A DNA stretch of 35,013 nt from Anaerolineales bacterium. Lineage in GTDB: Bacteria; Chloroflexota; Anaerolineae; Anaerolineales; UBA6668. The translations under genes were made by a program, and so were the position numbers. Within the stretch, counting starts at the first letter, position 1; every line of letters begins with the position of its first letter. Below, piece after piece: positions 24,392-34,031 of the stretch. The stretch covers positions 1-35,013 of the forward strand of contig JAHDIM010000016.1 of NCBI GenBank assembly GCA_020630805.1. The letters are read 5' to 3'. The notes under the pieces are model-generated. The model searched no databases. It was not told the DNA's origin and was given only the letters and a program-made list of their open reading frames with translations.

Positions 24392-24829
24392 TTAGTTTTG
24401 GAACCGGTTGCCGCTTCCGCCGCGTTTCTTGACAGTGCTCAAGCGCAGATTCGCACGTTGCAATGATTCCATCAAGCGCATATATTCATCAGGATCGGTG
24501 GTCTTGTCGACACCTTCAGCAAGCAAGCGTTCTGCTTCTTCCTTTGCGCGGGTAGCACGTTCCTGATCAATTTCGTCACTGTGTTCAGCAACGTCTGCCA
24601 ACACAGTCACTTTGGTTGGGCCTACATCTAGCACACCGCCGCCAATGGCAAAGGTTTGCTCAGCACCATTTTGCTTAATTACAAGTTCACCAACTGACAG
24701 TGTTGTCAACAGCGGCGCGTGGTTAGGCAAAATGCCCATGCGGCCTTCGACTCCCGGCACATTGACTGAGTCAACTTCTTCCGAGAACACTAAGCGTTCT
24801 TGCGTGACGATTTCACACAAAATAGGCAT
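24392..24829 (-). CDS. atpC: ATP synthase F1 epsilon subunit
   Basis: This central-stalk subunit couples rotation to catalysis and can inhibit ATP hydrolysis. The 145-residue protein has the N-terminal beta sandwich (MPILCEIVTQERLVFSEEV, then VPGVEGRMGILPNHAPLLTTL, VLADVAEHSDEID) and a C-terminal helical part (ERATRAKEEAERLLAEG to MESLQRANLRLSTVKKR). It begins 5 bases after the atpD stop and is the last gene of the cluster. The C-terminal tail RGGSGNRFQN is poorly conserved. Confidence 0.93.
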   Translation of the reverse strand: MPILCEIVTQERLVFSEEVDSVNVPGVEGRMGILPNHAPLLTTLSVGELVIKQNGAEQTFAIGGGVLDVGPTKVTVLADVAEHSDEIDQERATRAKEEAERLLAEGVDKTTDPDEYMRLMESLQRANLRLSTVKKRGGSGNRFQN

Positions 24830-24834
24830 CAGAT

Positions 24835-26301
<1,467 letters not shown>

Positions 26302-27213
26302 TTAGCTGTTGTTCAGCGCTTCTACACCACCGACGATATCCAACAATTCGCTGGTAACGGCCAACTGACGCGCTTTGTTGTAGGTCAAGCGCAAGCCTGC
26401 GGCCAGATCGTTAGCGTTGTCGGTTGCGTTCTTCATTGCAACCATACGTGCGCTGTGTTCACTGGTAATCGATTCCAAGACTGCTTGGTACACCTGCACT
26501 TGCGTAAAGCGAGGCAAGATCGTCTTCAGCAGTTCTTCTGGCGATGGTTCATAGATGTAACCTGCGGCATTTGCATTCGTTGCCGTTTGGGTTTCATCAA
26601 TATGTTCTGCCATTGCTTGTTCGCTAGCATCGGTGGTGCTTGACATTGGAAGCAAGCGCGTCACTCGTGCGTCTTGGCGAACTGCATTGATGTAGTCGGT
26701 GTAAGCCAAGTAGACTTCATCAACATCACCTGACAGATAGGCATCCATCGCAGCGCGGGCAATTGGTGAGACTTCAATAAATGAAGGCGTCCCGCGGTAG
26801 TTATCAAATGCAGATTCAATTTCAGCGCCCAACTGGTACAGCACGTCACGACCTTTGCGACCCACAGTCATATATTTGACTGAAGCGCTAGAGTTCTTCG
26901 CGAACTGCGTTGCAGCGTTGATGACATTGACGTTGTAAGACCCAGCCAGACCACGATCACTCGAAATCAAAATGACCAAAATCTTTTTGACTTCTTCGCG
27001 CTCTTCCAGCAATGGGTGCAATGCGCCCCCACCACCTTGTCCAGCCAAGCTGTTCAAAACGCCAAATGCTTTACTTGAATATGCGCGTGAAGCAGTAACA
27101 GCTTTTTGTACTTGTCGCAGGCGGGATGCACTCACTGCTTCCAGCGCGCGCGTTACCTGCGAGATATTCTTGACGGTTTTGATCCGTCTAAGTACGTCGC
27201 GTGCACCTGCCAT
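26302..27213 (-). CDS. atpG: ATP synthase F1 gamma subunit
   Basis: The gamma subunit is the rotating central shaft of F1. The 303-residue protein has the typical N-terminal helix (MAGARDVLRRIKTVKNISQV, then TRALEAVSASRLRQ), the ISSDRGLAGSYNVNV motif and the C-terminal helix with SEHSARMVAMKNATDNA and LTYNKARQLAVTSELLDIVG. It starts 3 bases after the atpA stop. It is slightly longer than common gamma subunits, the extra residues lying around 205-225 (MAEHIDETQTATNANAAG). Confidence 0.95.
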   Translation of the reverse strand: MAGARDVLRRIKTVKNISQVTRALEAVSASRLRQVQKAVTASRAYSSKAFGVLNSLAGQGGGGALHPLLEEREEVKKILVILISSDRGLAGSYNVNVINAATQFAKNSSASVKYMTVGRKGRDVLYQLGAEIESAFDNYRGTPSFIEVSPIARAAMDAYLSGDVDEVYLAYTDYINAVRQDARVTRLLPMSSTTDASEQAMAEHIDETQTATNANAAGYIYEPSPEELLKTILPRFTQVQVYQAVLESITSEHSARMVAMKNATDNANDLAAGLRLTYNKARQLAVTSELLDIVGGVEALNNS

Positions 27214-27216
27214 GGG

Positions 27217-28875
27217 TTAGCTCCAAGAACCTGTAAAGCTTTCCAGTGCTTCCTTCATCATGCTAACGGTGCTGTCATCCAGCTTACCGCTGCTTGCAAG
27301 ATTGCCACCAACGTCTGGGTAGCTGCTGTTGATGTAGCGAATAACACCTTCTTGCCATTCACCCATGCGTTCCACTGGAACTTCATCAGCATAGCCGTTT
27401 ACTGCCGCGTAAATAACCATAACTTGGTCTTGAACGTTCATTGGCATGTATTGCGCTTGTTTCAACACTTCTTGCAGACGATAACCACGATCAAGTTGTG
27501 CTTGCGTATTCTTGTCCAGACCAGAACCGAGCTGAGCAAATGCAGCCAACGCGCGGAAAGCAGCCATATCAAGACGCAAGTTACCAGCAACCTTCTTCAT
27601 TGCTTTGGTTTGCGCATCACCACCTACGCGAGACACTGAAAGACCCACGTTGACAGCTGGGCGAACACCAGCGTAGAAGAGATCACCATCGAGGTAAATC
27701 TGACCGTCTGTAATTGAAATCACGTTGGTTGGAATGTATGCAGATACGTCACCAAGCAAGGTTTCAATAATAGGAAGTGAAGTTAGCGACCCACCTGAAG
27801 TTGAGGTGATTGCCAGTTCATAGTCATCACTGTTGTCCATGGCAGCGAGTGCGTGTTCAGCAGCTTCGAAGCCCATGGTCCCAGCGTACAATTCACCATT
27901 GACACCTTGGTCACCGTGATCTGTATCGCCTTTCTTGACAATGATGTAGTCAGATGCCAATTGCGCAGCGCGTTCCAACAAACGTGAGTGCAAGTAGAAA
28001 ACATCTCCTGGATATGCTTCGCGACCTGGTGGGCGGCGCAGCAACAGAGACACTTGGCGGTAAGCGTAAGCGTGCTTTGAAAGATCATCATAAATGACCA
28101 AAGCATGCTTACCTGTTTCCATATATTCCTCACCGATTGCACAACCGGTGTATGGAGCGATGTATTGGAGAGCAGCAGATTCGTCAGCAGATGCAGAAAC
28201 GATGATCGTATGATCCATTGCACCTTCGCGTTCCAAAATTGCTACTGTTTGCGCGATAGAAGATTTCTTTTGACCGACTGCAACATAGATACAGACAACA
28301 TCTTTACCTTTTTGGTTGATGATGGTGTCAATACAAACAGCGGTTTTACCCGTTTGGCGGTCACCAATGATCAACTGACGTTGACCGCGACCAACAGGGG
28401 TCATCGCATCAATAGATTTGATACCGGTTTGAAGTGGGGTGTCCACATCGCGGCGGCGGATAACGCCTGGAGCAATGCGTTCAATTGGGCGGTATTCGGT
28501 CGCATTGATTGCGCCCTTACCGTCAATTGGTTCACCAAGTGCGTTTACAACGCGACCAGCAAGGGCTTCACCCACTGGTACAGATGCAACGAAACCAAGA
28601 CCGCGTACGGACATGCCTTCGTCAATCCCGTCGTATTCACCCATAATGATGATACCGACGTTGTCTGCTTCAAGGTTGAACACAATCCCGCGGACGCCAT
28701 TGTCGAATTCGACCAATTCAGCGTTGCGGATGCCGCTCAGACCTGAGACACGTGCGATCCCGTCACCAGCTTCGATAACGGTACCGACTTCTCTGGCATC
28801 CAATGCTGGCGCATCGAATGCATCGATTTGTTTTTGCAGTTCAGCTGCAATATCGGGCAAGCGAATATCTGTCAT
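27217..28875 (-). CDS. atpA: ATP synthase F1 alpha subunit with a long internal insertion
   Basis: This is the non-catalytic nucleotide-binding subunit of F1. The 552-residue protein has Walker A GDRQTGKT (171-178), [32 protein letters not shown] and the ISYIPTN-type segment [20 protein letters not shown]. Most alpha subunits pass within a few to about 20 residues from LLERAA to GSLTALP. Here about 50 residues (307-360) intervene, including [20 protein letters not shown] and [15 protein letters not shown]. The reading frame through the insert is intact. A GGGAG sequence precedes the ATG by 7 bases. It is the first gene of the cluster; a Rex-like operator lies about 120 bases upstream. Confidence 0.95.
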   Translation of the reverse strand: MTDIRLPDIAAELQKQIDAFDAPALDAREVGTVIEAGDGIARVSGLSGIRNAELVEFDNGVRGIVFNLEADNVGIIIMGEYDGIDEGMSVRGLGFVASVPVGEALAGRVVNALGEPIDGKGAINATEYRPIERIAPGVIRRRDVDTPLQTGIKSIDAMTPVGRGQRQLIIGDRQTGKTAVCIDTIINQKGKDVVCIYVAVGQKKSSIAQTVAILEREGAMDHTIIVSASADESAALQYIAPYTGCAIGEEYMETGKHALVIYDDLSKHAYAYRQVSLLLRRPPGREAYPGDVFYLHSRLLERAAQLASDYIIVKKGDTDHGDQGVNGELYAGTMGFEAAEHALAAMDNSDDYELAITSTSGGSLTSLPIIETLLGDVSAYIPTNVISITDGQIYLDGDLFYAGVRPAVNVGLSVSRVGGDAQTKAMKKVAGNLRLDMAAFRALAAFAQLGSGLDKNTQAQLDRGYRLQEVLKQAQYMPMNVQDQVMVIYAAVNGYADEVPVERMGEWQEGVIRYINSSYPDVGGNLASSGKLDDSTVSMMKEALESFTGSWS

Positions 28876-28970
28876 TTGAACTCCCTACATTAGTAGTCAG
28901 CTAGCCAAAGTTTTTTCCAAGTTACTAGAACTCGTTTTAAATACAATTTCAATGGTTTTTCAACTTGTGG

Positions 28971-29001
28971 ATAATACTAGAAGCAAGGTCGATTGTCCAG
29001 T
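28971..29001 (-). promoter_or_regulatory. Possible atpA promoter
   Basis: On the minus strand TGGACA (28996-29001) matches the -35 consensus at five of six positions. It is followed by TAGTAT at 16 bases (28974-28979) or TATTAT at 19 bases (28971-28976). Spacing is not ideal for either choice. The -35 lies inside the Rex-like operator. Confidence 0.4.
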
Positions 29002-29012
29002 ATTTCACAAAC
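28995..29012. promoter_or_regulatory. Rex-like operator upstream of the F1-ATPase genes
   Basis: TTGTCCAGTATTTCACAA agrees with 15 of 18 positions of TTGTGAAATATTTCACAA, with both outer tetranucleotides TTGT and ACAA intact. It overlaps the candidate -35 of atpA, the position expected for repression. Confidence 0.5.
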
Positions 29013-29111
29013 GAAACTCTACCTCTTAAAGGGAGGCTTTCTAAAACTTATTATCAGAATGAGTTTACCGCTATTTAGGACAACTTATGCAGCGTAATGC
29101 AGTGAAATTCG

Positions 29112-30236
29112 CTACCGGGACGGGACTACGAATGAGTCGAGTTGCTGGGAACCAGCAAAGGGAATGTAGCCGTGCGTATACGCCCAAGTGTAAAAGTCGC
29201 TGACTATTGCTGCATCTGATGTGTAATACAGCGCAAAAAGTTGCGTTTCGCTCGTTGATAAATGTAGTGGCACCTGTGGGGATGTCACCGCTGACGTGAA
29301 CGCACCTGCCGATTGCGCCCTAACCTGCCAGACCACACCGTCTACAAGCTGTATGTACGCTTGACTGGTAAACAACTCAAAGCCATTTTGGGGAATAAGC
29401 AGGAAATCGGGCTGCCCACGCGTGATGCGCGCATGCAGAGCAATTTGCTGAATCAGGGCAATCATTTCACTCTGCAGAAACGATTGATTGGTGGCGTTAT
29501 CAAAAAAGGCATATGCCTCCACGGCATCTAAGTAGACGCCGTCAAACCCAGCATTCAAAATCAGATTCAACTGCGACTCTGGGCCAGACACAAGTAACTG
29601 CTGCCATTCTGGATGCCAGTACTGCACGGGATAGCGGCAATGCCCAGCACTGTTACACTCACCAACTTCGCCTCGTTCAAGCCAGTCTGGGGCATCAGCA
29701 GACAAGGCGTCAGTGGCCTCACTATGCCATTCTGGTCGCCAATACTGCCGCTGATTCTCTGCCGCTCCAACACTCATATAAGCCAATACAAGTCGACGTG
29801 ACCCATCAGGTTTGACCTGCATGCGCTGCACCTCAGCACGCAGCACATCTGGGGTGATCCCGGCAGACAACAGGTCATCGATGACAACAATGTCATAGTC
29901 AGACGCAGCAATCCTGCTTACCTCTATATTCTGGCGCTGATACAGCCAGCCATCGGCCCTTTCAATAATAGAGTGGACATCGTCTTGGGTTGCAACAACG
30001 GCCTCACTAGCAGAGCGGTGGTCGTACTGTGCGCTGGCGATTTGCGTATCATCAATTACGCTAGGCTGCTTGGGATCAATCGTGGTCACTGCAATCGGCT
30101 CAACAGCAGAAGAGTTTCCCCACCTTAGCCAAAGCAGGGCAACAAAGGTCACAAAGCCAATTAAGAGCGCCAACGCGGTAAAAGCACTCCCGAAACAGCC
30201 CCATGATCTCAAGTGTTCACGATCTAATGCAGTCAT
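29112..30236 (-). CDS. Membrane-anchored GH114-like (TM1410-type) glycosidase-family protein
   Basis: A 374-residue protein with an N-terminal membrane helix (about residues 14-38) and an extracellular part. Residues 105-360 match the GH114/TM1410 TIM-barrel pattern: DYDIVVIDDLL, LVLAYMSVGAAENQRQYW, APDWLERGEVG, PVQYWHPEWQQLL and NAGFDGVYLDAVEAYAFF with the conserved aspartates. Characterised GH114 members cleave galactosaminogalactan (endo-alpha-1,4-polygalactosaminidase). Whether this one is active, and on what polymer, is unknown. A TATATC sequence lies 9 bases before the ATG. It is a single-gene unit, placed between the sigma-factor gene and atpA. Confidence 0.85.
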   Translation of the reverse strand: MTALDREHLRSWGCFGSAFTALALLIGFVTFVALLWLRWGNSSAVEPIAVTTIDPKQPSVIDDTQIASAQYDHRSASEAVVATQDDVHSIIERADGWLYQRQNIEVSRIAASDYDIVVIDDLLSAGITPDVLRAEVQRMQVKPDGSRRLVLAYMSVGAAENQRQYWRPEWHSEATDALSADAPDWLERGEVGECNSAGHCRYPVQYWHPEWQQLLVSGPESQLNLILNAGFDGVYLDAVEAYAFFDNATNQSFLQSEMIALIQQIALHARITRGQPDFLLIPQNGFELFTSQAYIQLVDGVVWQVRAQSAGAFTSAVTSPQVPLHLSTSETQLFALYYTSDAAIVSDFYTWAYTHGYIPFAGSQQLDSFVVPSR

Positions 30237-30496
30237 TTTGAATTGGATATAGCTTCAACGCTATGCAATCATTCAACCTAGCGCTTGCATTTTGTTTATA
30301 GCGTCCCCGCGCCTAATGATCAATAAAGACGCCATATGCATTTGGATAAAAATAGGTTTGAATGCGCTTTGCAGATACTCAAGTGTTTCGCAACAAAAAC
30401 TCAGAAATAAATGCGACGATTGCGTGAAAAACCTTCAGTAAAAACCTGATCGGTCGCCCATTTTATTTCTGAAAACGTTCTGGTTTTTACATAAAT
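30237..30496. other. Intergenic region between the sigma-factor gene and the GH114-like gene
   Basis: No gene is seen. A small dyad (ATAGC ... GCTAT, 30249-30264) lies near the GH114-like start. The remainder is AT-rich and without clear repeats. Confidence 0.4.
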
Positions 30497-30521
30497 CAAA
30501 AGAGCGCTCCTCTGAGCGCTC
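30497..30521 (-). terminator. Terminator after the sigma-factor gene
   Basis: Two copies of the palindromic octamer GAGCGCTC (30502-30509 and 30514-30521) pair around CTCT, followed by TTTT on the minus strand. The two copies are also part of a 12-base direct repeat. Confidence 0.7.
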
Positions 30522-30549
30522 CTCTAAATTTCAAAATCTATTTTCCGTT

Positions 30550-30578
30550 GCTTAGCGCACGTATGCTTAGCGCACGTA
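30550..30578. repeat. Tandem duplication at the sigma-factor stop codon
   Basis: GCTTAGCGCACGTA occurs twice with a 15-base period (30550-30563 and 30565-30578). The second copy encodes the last codons and TAA of the sigma factor, and the first repeats them just beyond the stop. Confidence 0.75.
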
Positions 30579-31490
30579 CTCTTGCAGTCCAGTTGAGTAT
30601 TCTGAGCGACGGATCTTGTCTAGTGCCCGATTAGCGACTTGACGCATCCCCTCGCGTGATAACCCATAACGGCGAGCTAAGTCACTCAGTGGATGCATTT
30701 CACCATCTTCAAAGCCAAAGCGCATTCGCAAGATACCAGCTTCCCATTCCCCAAGGCTGTCAATTGCCTTTTGGATTTCGCTAGACATCAAATAGTCTTC
30801 TGCCTCGTCTTCTGGCTGTTGCACAGTTTCATCTGGGAGCAGTTCTTGAAGTTCAGTGTCAGCTGAGTCGCCAGGACCAACCAGCTTTTCAAGCGACGTA
30901 ACGTTTACGACCGCACCTTGAACGTTTGTGACTTGTTCAGGCGTCCACTTGAGCTTAATTGCGATTTCATCTGTCGTTGCTTCGCGCCCAAACTCTTGTT
31001 GAAGTTGCACTTCTGTGCGGCGGACTTGCATTACCTTCTGACCAAGGTTTACTGGAAGGCGCACCATGCGCCCTGTGTTTGCAACTGCACGGCCAATGGC
31101 TTGGCGGATCCACCAAACTGCGTAAGTAGAGAAACGTGTGCCGCGCTGAGCATCATAACGGTTTGCCGCTTTGATAAGCCCAATTTGGCCTTCTTGCATG
31201 AGATCTTCAAAGGTAAGACCTGTGTCGAAATAGCGGCGCGCCACCTTACCCACTAAGCCTTGATTCCGCAAGACCAATTCGTCACGGGCTGCACGCCCTC
31301 GTGCACATGCGGTTTGCCAGACGGCTTTATCTGCTGCAGAGCCCTGTCCGGTTTCCAAACATTCTTCAGCTTCATGCCAAGCTGTAATAATTTTTGCCAA
31401 GGCGATTTCTTCATCGTGCGTGAGAAGTTCGTCCGGAGAAGCTGGAATTCGGATGGGTAGTGGTTCGAAGTTGATGACTGTGCCTAACAT
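30567..31490 (-). CDS. Sigma-70 family RNA polymerase sigma factor (primary-like, group 2)
   Basis: A 307-residue sigma factor with regions 2, 3 and 4. Region 2 contains RDELVLRNQGLVGKVARRYF, FEDLMQEGQIGLIKAANRYD and the -10-recognition part GTRFSTYAVWWIRQAIGRAV. Region 3 has VRLPVNLGQKV. Region 4 has ILRMRFGFEDGEMHPLSDLA and the -35-binding helix YGLSREGMRQVANRALDKIRR. It lacks the long region 1.1 and non-conserved insert of housekeeping RpoD, so it is likely an alternative sigma with RpoD-like promoter preference. A GAGGGG sequence precedes the ATG. Confidence 0.92.
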   Translation of the reverse strand: MLGTVINFEPLPIRIPASPDELLTHDEEIALAKIITAWHEAEECLETGQGSAADKAVWQTACARGRAARDELVLRNQGLVGKVARRYFDTGLTFEDLMQEGQIGLIKAANRYDAQRGTRFSTYAVWWIRQAIGRAVANTGRMVRLPVNLGQKVMQVRRTEVQLQQEFGREATTDEIAIKLKWTPEQVTNVQGAVVNVTSLEKLVGPGDSADTELQELLPDETVQQPEDEAEDYLMSSEIQKAIDSLGEWEAGILRMRFGFEDGEMHPLSDLARRYGLSREGMRQVANRALDKIRRSEYSTGLQEYVR

Positions 31491-31745
31491 TGCGGGATCC
31501 CCTCTGGAAACTAGATCTGTCTAGGTATGCACACATTGTACAGTGTTTGCACAAGTTTTGTAAGGGCTACCGACGCAATATGTCTAGGTTTTAAGACTCT
31601 ATTTATCCAAAAATTGCTACAAAATCTGTACAAAGCATGTAAAAACTACCAGATGGATGCAATAATGAGCCGATTCTGGCACTTATTAGACACGAGTCTG
31701 TGTTTAATAATTTTCTGTACAGGTTTAAACATTAATCTAACTTAA
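31491..31745. other. Upstream region of the sigma-factor gene
   Basis: No convincing gene is present. The palindrome TGTACA occurs at 31537, 31626 and 31716, nearly evenly spaced at 89 and 90 bases. TGTCTAGG occurs twice, near 31517 and 31580. These could be regulatory sites for the sigma-factor gene. Confidence 0.35.
31535..31563 (-). promoter_or_regulatory. Possible promoter of the sigma-factor gene
   Basis: The minus strand has TTACAA (31558-31563), 17 bases, then TACAAT (31535-31540), about 45 bases before the ATG. The -10 lies within a TTGTGC ... GTACAA inverted pair. Confidence 0.4.
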
Positions 31746-31747
31746 AC

Positions 31748-31805
31748 AAAAATACAGCTTTTTGTCGAGATTTGACGAGCAAACCTACGCACAAAAAGCT
31801 GTATT
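31748..31805 (-). terminator. Terminator after proC
   Basis: A perfect 15-base stem (AATACAGCTTTTTGT with ACAAAAAGCTGTATT) has a 25-base loop, with a T-rich run after it on the minus strand. Confidence 0.75.
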
Positions 31806-31873
31806 CCTCAAGATTATCTGAACAAACGCTTTAAATATCTAGATTTTCAATGACGCCTAAGGCTCAGGTTAGA

Positions 31874-32689
31874 CTACTTCTTGCCAAGATATTGCGCTTG
31901 TTTGAATGCCGCTTCCACAGCCTGATCGATCGCGGTTCGTAATCCATTCGATTCTAATGCTGCAACTGCAGCGGCTGTTGTACCGCCTGGCGATGTCACC
32001 TGATGACGCAATGTTGAAACTGTCGTGTCAGATTGAAACGCATATTCGGCAGCGCCCCGAACCGTTTGTTTTGCTAATCGTTCGGCCTGCGGTCGTGGTA
32101 GCCCCATTCTTACACCAGCATCTATAAATGCTTCGATGAATAAAAAGGCATAAGCTGGACCAGAGCCATTCATAGCTGTCGCCATGTCAATATAGGGCTC
32201 ACCCGGCAATTCCATCTGTTCCCCTAACGCACCTAAGATTGCCTCCGTTTGCGCACGTTGCAGTTCAGACACGCCTTCACCGGCTGTCCATGCGGTCATG
32301 CCCATTCCAATTTGTGCTGGAGTGTTGGGCATCGAACGCACAATACGGTCATGTCCAGTTAGTGCGCCAAGTGTTTCCAGCGTTGCGCCTGCCATAATGG
32401 AGAGCAGTAATGCATCATGCGCAATTAGTCCGCGCAGTTCCGGCAATGCTAACGGTGCAATTTGAGGTTTCACTGCTAGCACAATCACCGTTGCGCCCTG
32501 CACTGCCTCGCCATTCCCGGCAACGGCATTGATGCCATACTGCGCATCTAATTCAGCGCGCCGCTCCGCACGTGGTTCGGAAGCCGTAATTTGATCAGGC
32601 GAGACTAACCCTTGCTTGATCAGCCCACCGATAATGGCACCTGCCATTGCGCCAGCACCAATAAATGCAATTTTTTGATTTTCAAACAT
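31874..32689 (-). CDS. proC: Pyrroline-5-carboxylate reductase
   Basis: The enzyme reduces pyrroline-5-carboxylate to L-proline with NAD(P)H, the last step of proline synthesis. The 271-residue protein has the Rossmann motif IAFIGAGAMAGAIIGGL, VIVLAVKPQ, the SIMAGATLETL segment, RSMPNTPAQIGMGM and the C-terminal dimerisation signature GSGPAYAFLFIEAFIDAG, with HQVTSPGGTTAAAV. A perfect TATAAT lies only 5 bases before the ATG, so translation of a leaderless message is expected. It follows ruvA by about 90 bases with its own promoter. Confidence 0.95.
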   Translation of the reverse strand: MFENQKIAFIGAGAMAGAIIGGLIKQGLVSPDQITASEPRAERRAELDAQYGINAVAGNGEAVQGATVIVLAVKPQIAPLALPELRGLIAHDALLLSIMAGATLETLGALTGHDRIVRSMPNTPAQIGMGMTAWTAGEGVSELQRAQTEAILGALGEQMELPGEPYIDMATAMNGSGPAYAFLFIEAFIDAGVRMGLPRPQAERLAKQTVRGAAEYAFQSDTTVSTLRHQVTSPGGTTAAAVAALESNGLRTAIDQAVEAAFKQAQYLGKK

Positions 32690-32694
32690 GGAGA

Positions 32695-32700
32695 ATTATA
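32695..32700 (-). promoter_or_regulatory. -10 box of proC
   Basis: The minus strand reads TATAAT, with 5 bases to the ATG and no good -35. The transcript would start on the start codon. Confidence 0.5.
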
Positions 32701-32777
32701 GAGAAAGAATAGAGAGACAGAATCACCGCACTAGAGGGTTGTCCGCCAGACAGACTCGGCCTCAGATTTGAAAAGCC

Positions 32778-33359
32778 TTACGCAAAATACCCCAGCGCCA
32801 ACCGGATTTTCGTTTCAACATCATCAGGCGCATCATTTGGAATGTTTTGTAATGCAGTTTGCGCCTCAACCAAACTGTAGCCAAGCGCTGTCAATGCAGC
32901 AATAACTTCGGTGTCCGTTTCATCTACAAGCGGCGAACTACCAGAGCCCATGAAGTCCGTTTGCAATTTGTCACGCAAATTGAAGATGATCTTTTCAGCC
33001 GTCTTTTTGCCAACACCTGGCACCCGTGAAATGATGCCTGCTTCTTCAGTTGCGACAGCTTGTCGAAGCAAATCTGGTGATAGCGTTGAGATAATCGCCA
33101 AGGCCATCTTTGGCCCGACCCCTGAAATCCCGAGACAGGTTTCGTACATCGTGCGCTCTTCTTCGGTCTTGAAGCCATACAGCGTCAATGAATCTTCGCG
33201 CACCACGAGATGTGTAAACAAACTAATCTGCCGTCCAATTCCAACTGATCCATCAAACACAGAGGATGGCACCAGCAAACGCAAGCCAACGCCACCAACT
33301 TCAACAATTACAGTGTCATTATCAAAGCTAAGTACAGTTCCACGGATTGAGGCGATCAT
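32778..33359 (-). CDS. ruvA: Holliday junction branch-migration protein RuvA
   Basis: RuvA binds Holliday junctions and loads the RuvB motor. The 193-residue protein has the OB-fold domain (MIASIRGTVLSFDNDTVIVE, LRLLVPSSVF, FTHLVVREDSLTLYGF), two helix-hairpin-helix motifs (LGISGVGPKMALAIIS and VPGVGKKTAEKIIFNLRDKL) and the C-terminal three-helix domain III that contacts RuvB (DTEVIAALTALGYSLVEAQTAL). It lies downstream of ruvC with a heptamer-repeat element in the gap. No ruvB is in the window. No clear Shine-Dalgarno sequence is seen. Confidence 0.96.
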   Translation of the reverse strand: MIASIRGTVLSFDNDTVIVEVGGVGLRLLVPSSVFDGSVGIGRQISLFTHLVVREDSLTLYGFKTEEERTMYETCLGISGVGPKMALAIISTLSPDLLRQAVATEEAGIISRVPGVGKKTAEKIIFNLRDKLQTDFMGSGSSPLVDETDTEVIAALTALGYSLVEAQTALQNIPNDAPDDVETKIRLALGYFA

Positions 33360-33391
33360 GAGTAGTTTCGGTAAATGTTAGTGAGTATTTA

Positions 33392-33500
33392 GAATTCGTA
33401 AGGTGTAATGCGTAATTTTGACTTGGGCGCGGAAGGTAACGCTGAAATGCTATATCCTAGAACGCGCTTACGAATTACACATTACGCATTAAGTAATTCG
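33392..33500. repeat. Inverted heptamer-repeat element, copy A (GTAATNN class)
   Basis: The plus-strand left arm has consecutive units GTAAGGT, GTAATGC, GTAATTT. The right arm read on minus has TTAATGC, GTAATGT, GTAATTC, GTAAGCG. The middle (about 33421-33467) resembles that of copy B at 34858-34960. The right arm encodes the last eight codons and stop of ruvC. Confidence 0.75.
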
Positions 33501-33975
33501 TCTGCATACTATGCAAATGGCAAATCGCTACCGCCAAACCATCTGCCGCATCATCCGGGCGCGGGATTTTTTGCAGGCCCAACAACGTTTTCACCATTTG
33601 CTGGATTTGCGGCTTCTTGGCACCCCCATATCCACACACGCTTTGCTTGATCTGCATCGGCGTATACTCTCCTGGTGCTAGCCCATTATCGGCCATCGCA
33701 AGAATTGCCACGCCCCGCGCTTGTGCAACGGTTATTCCAGTAGTCACGTTCTTTGAAAAGAAAAGCTTTTCAATGCCAGCACTTACTGGCTTATATTCCT
33801 TGATAAGTTCGTCCAACTCACGATAGATAACCTGCAGCCGCTCATGCATCGGCATTTTTGCAGATGTCGAGACAACTCCGTAGGCCACTGGCTTCAACGA
33901 ACTGCCAACTTGTTGGACAAAGCCATAGCCAGTGGTGGCGGTGCCGGGGTCGATTCCTAGGACGATATCGGACAT
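33475..33975 (-). CDS. ruvC: Holliday junction resolvase RuvC
   Basis: RuvC cuts Holliday junctions symmetrically as a metal-dependent dimer. The 166-residue protein has the acidic catalytic set: Asp9 in VLGIDPGTATTGYG, Glu69 in AGIEKLFFSKN, and Asp142 and Asp145 in RPDDAADGLAVAICHLHS. The conserved PMQIKQSVCGYGGAKKPQIQ segment is also present. The family-like sequence ends at about residue 157. The last residues (TNYLMRNV) and the TAA come from the right arm of repeat element A. The ATG directly follows a TCAGCNN heptamer cluster, with no Shine-Dalgarno sequence. Confidence 0.96.
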   Translation of the reverse strand: MSDIVLGIDPGTATTGYGFVQQVGSSLKPVAYGVVSTSAKMPMHERLQVIYRELDELIKEYKPVSAGIEKLFFSKNVTTGITVAQARGVAILAMADNGLAPGEYTPMQIKQSVCGYGGAKKPQIQQMVKTLLGLQKIPRPDDAADGLAVAICHLHSMQTNYLMRNV

Positions 33976-34031
33976 GCTGATGGCTGATGGCTGACTAGTA
34001 ATAGTAATCAGCCGATCAGCAATTACGCATT
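33976..34031. repeat. Heptamer-repeat cluster between yebC and ruvC
   Basis: Read on minus, TCAGCCA, TCAGCCA and TCAGCAT lead directly into the ruvC ATG. The other arm has inverted TCAGC units and joins a GTAATTG unit. The sequence AATGCGTAATT at its far end encodes the end of yebC. Confidence 0.6.

Noticed and set aside
31527-31745. Plus-strand frame of 72 codons in the sigma-factor upstream region
   Set aside because: There is no ribosome site, the Cys-rich composition resembles translated AT-rich noncoding DNA, and it overlaps the sigma-factor promoter region.
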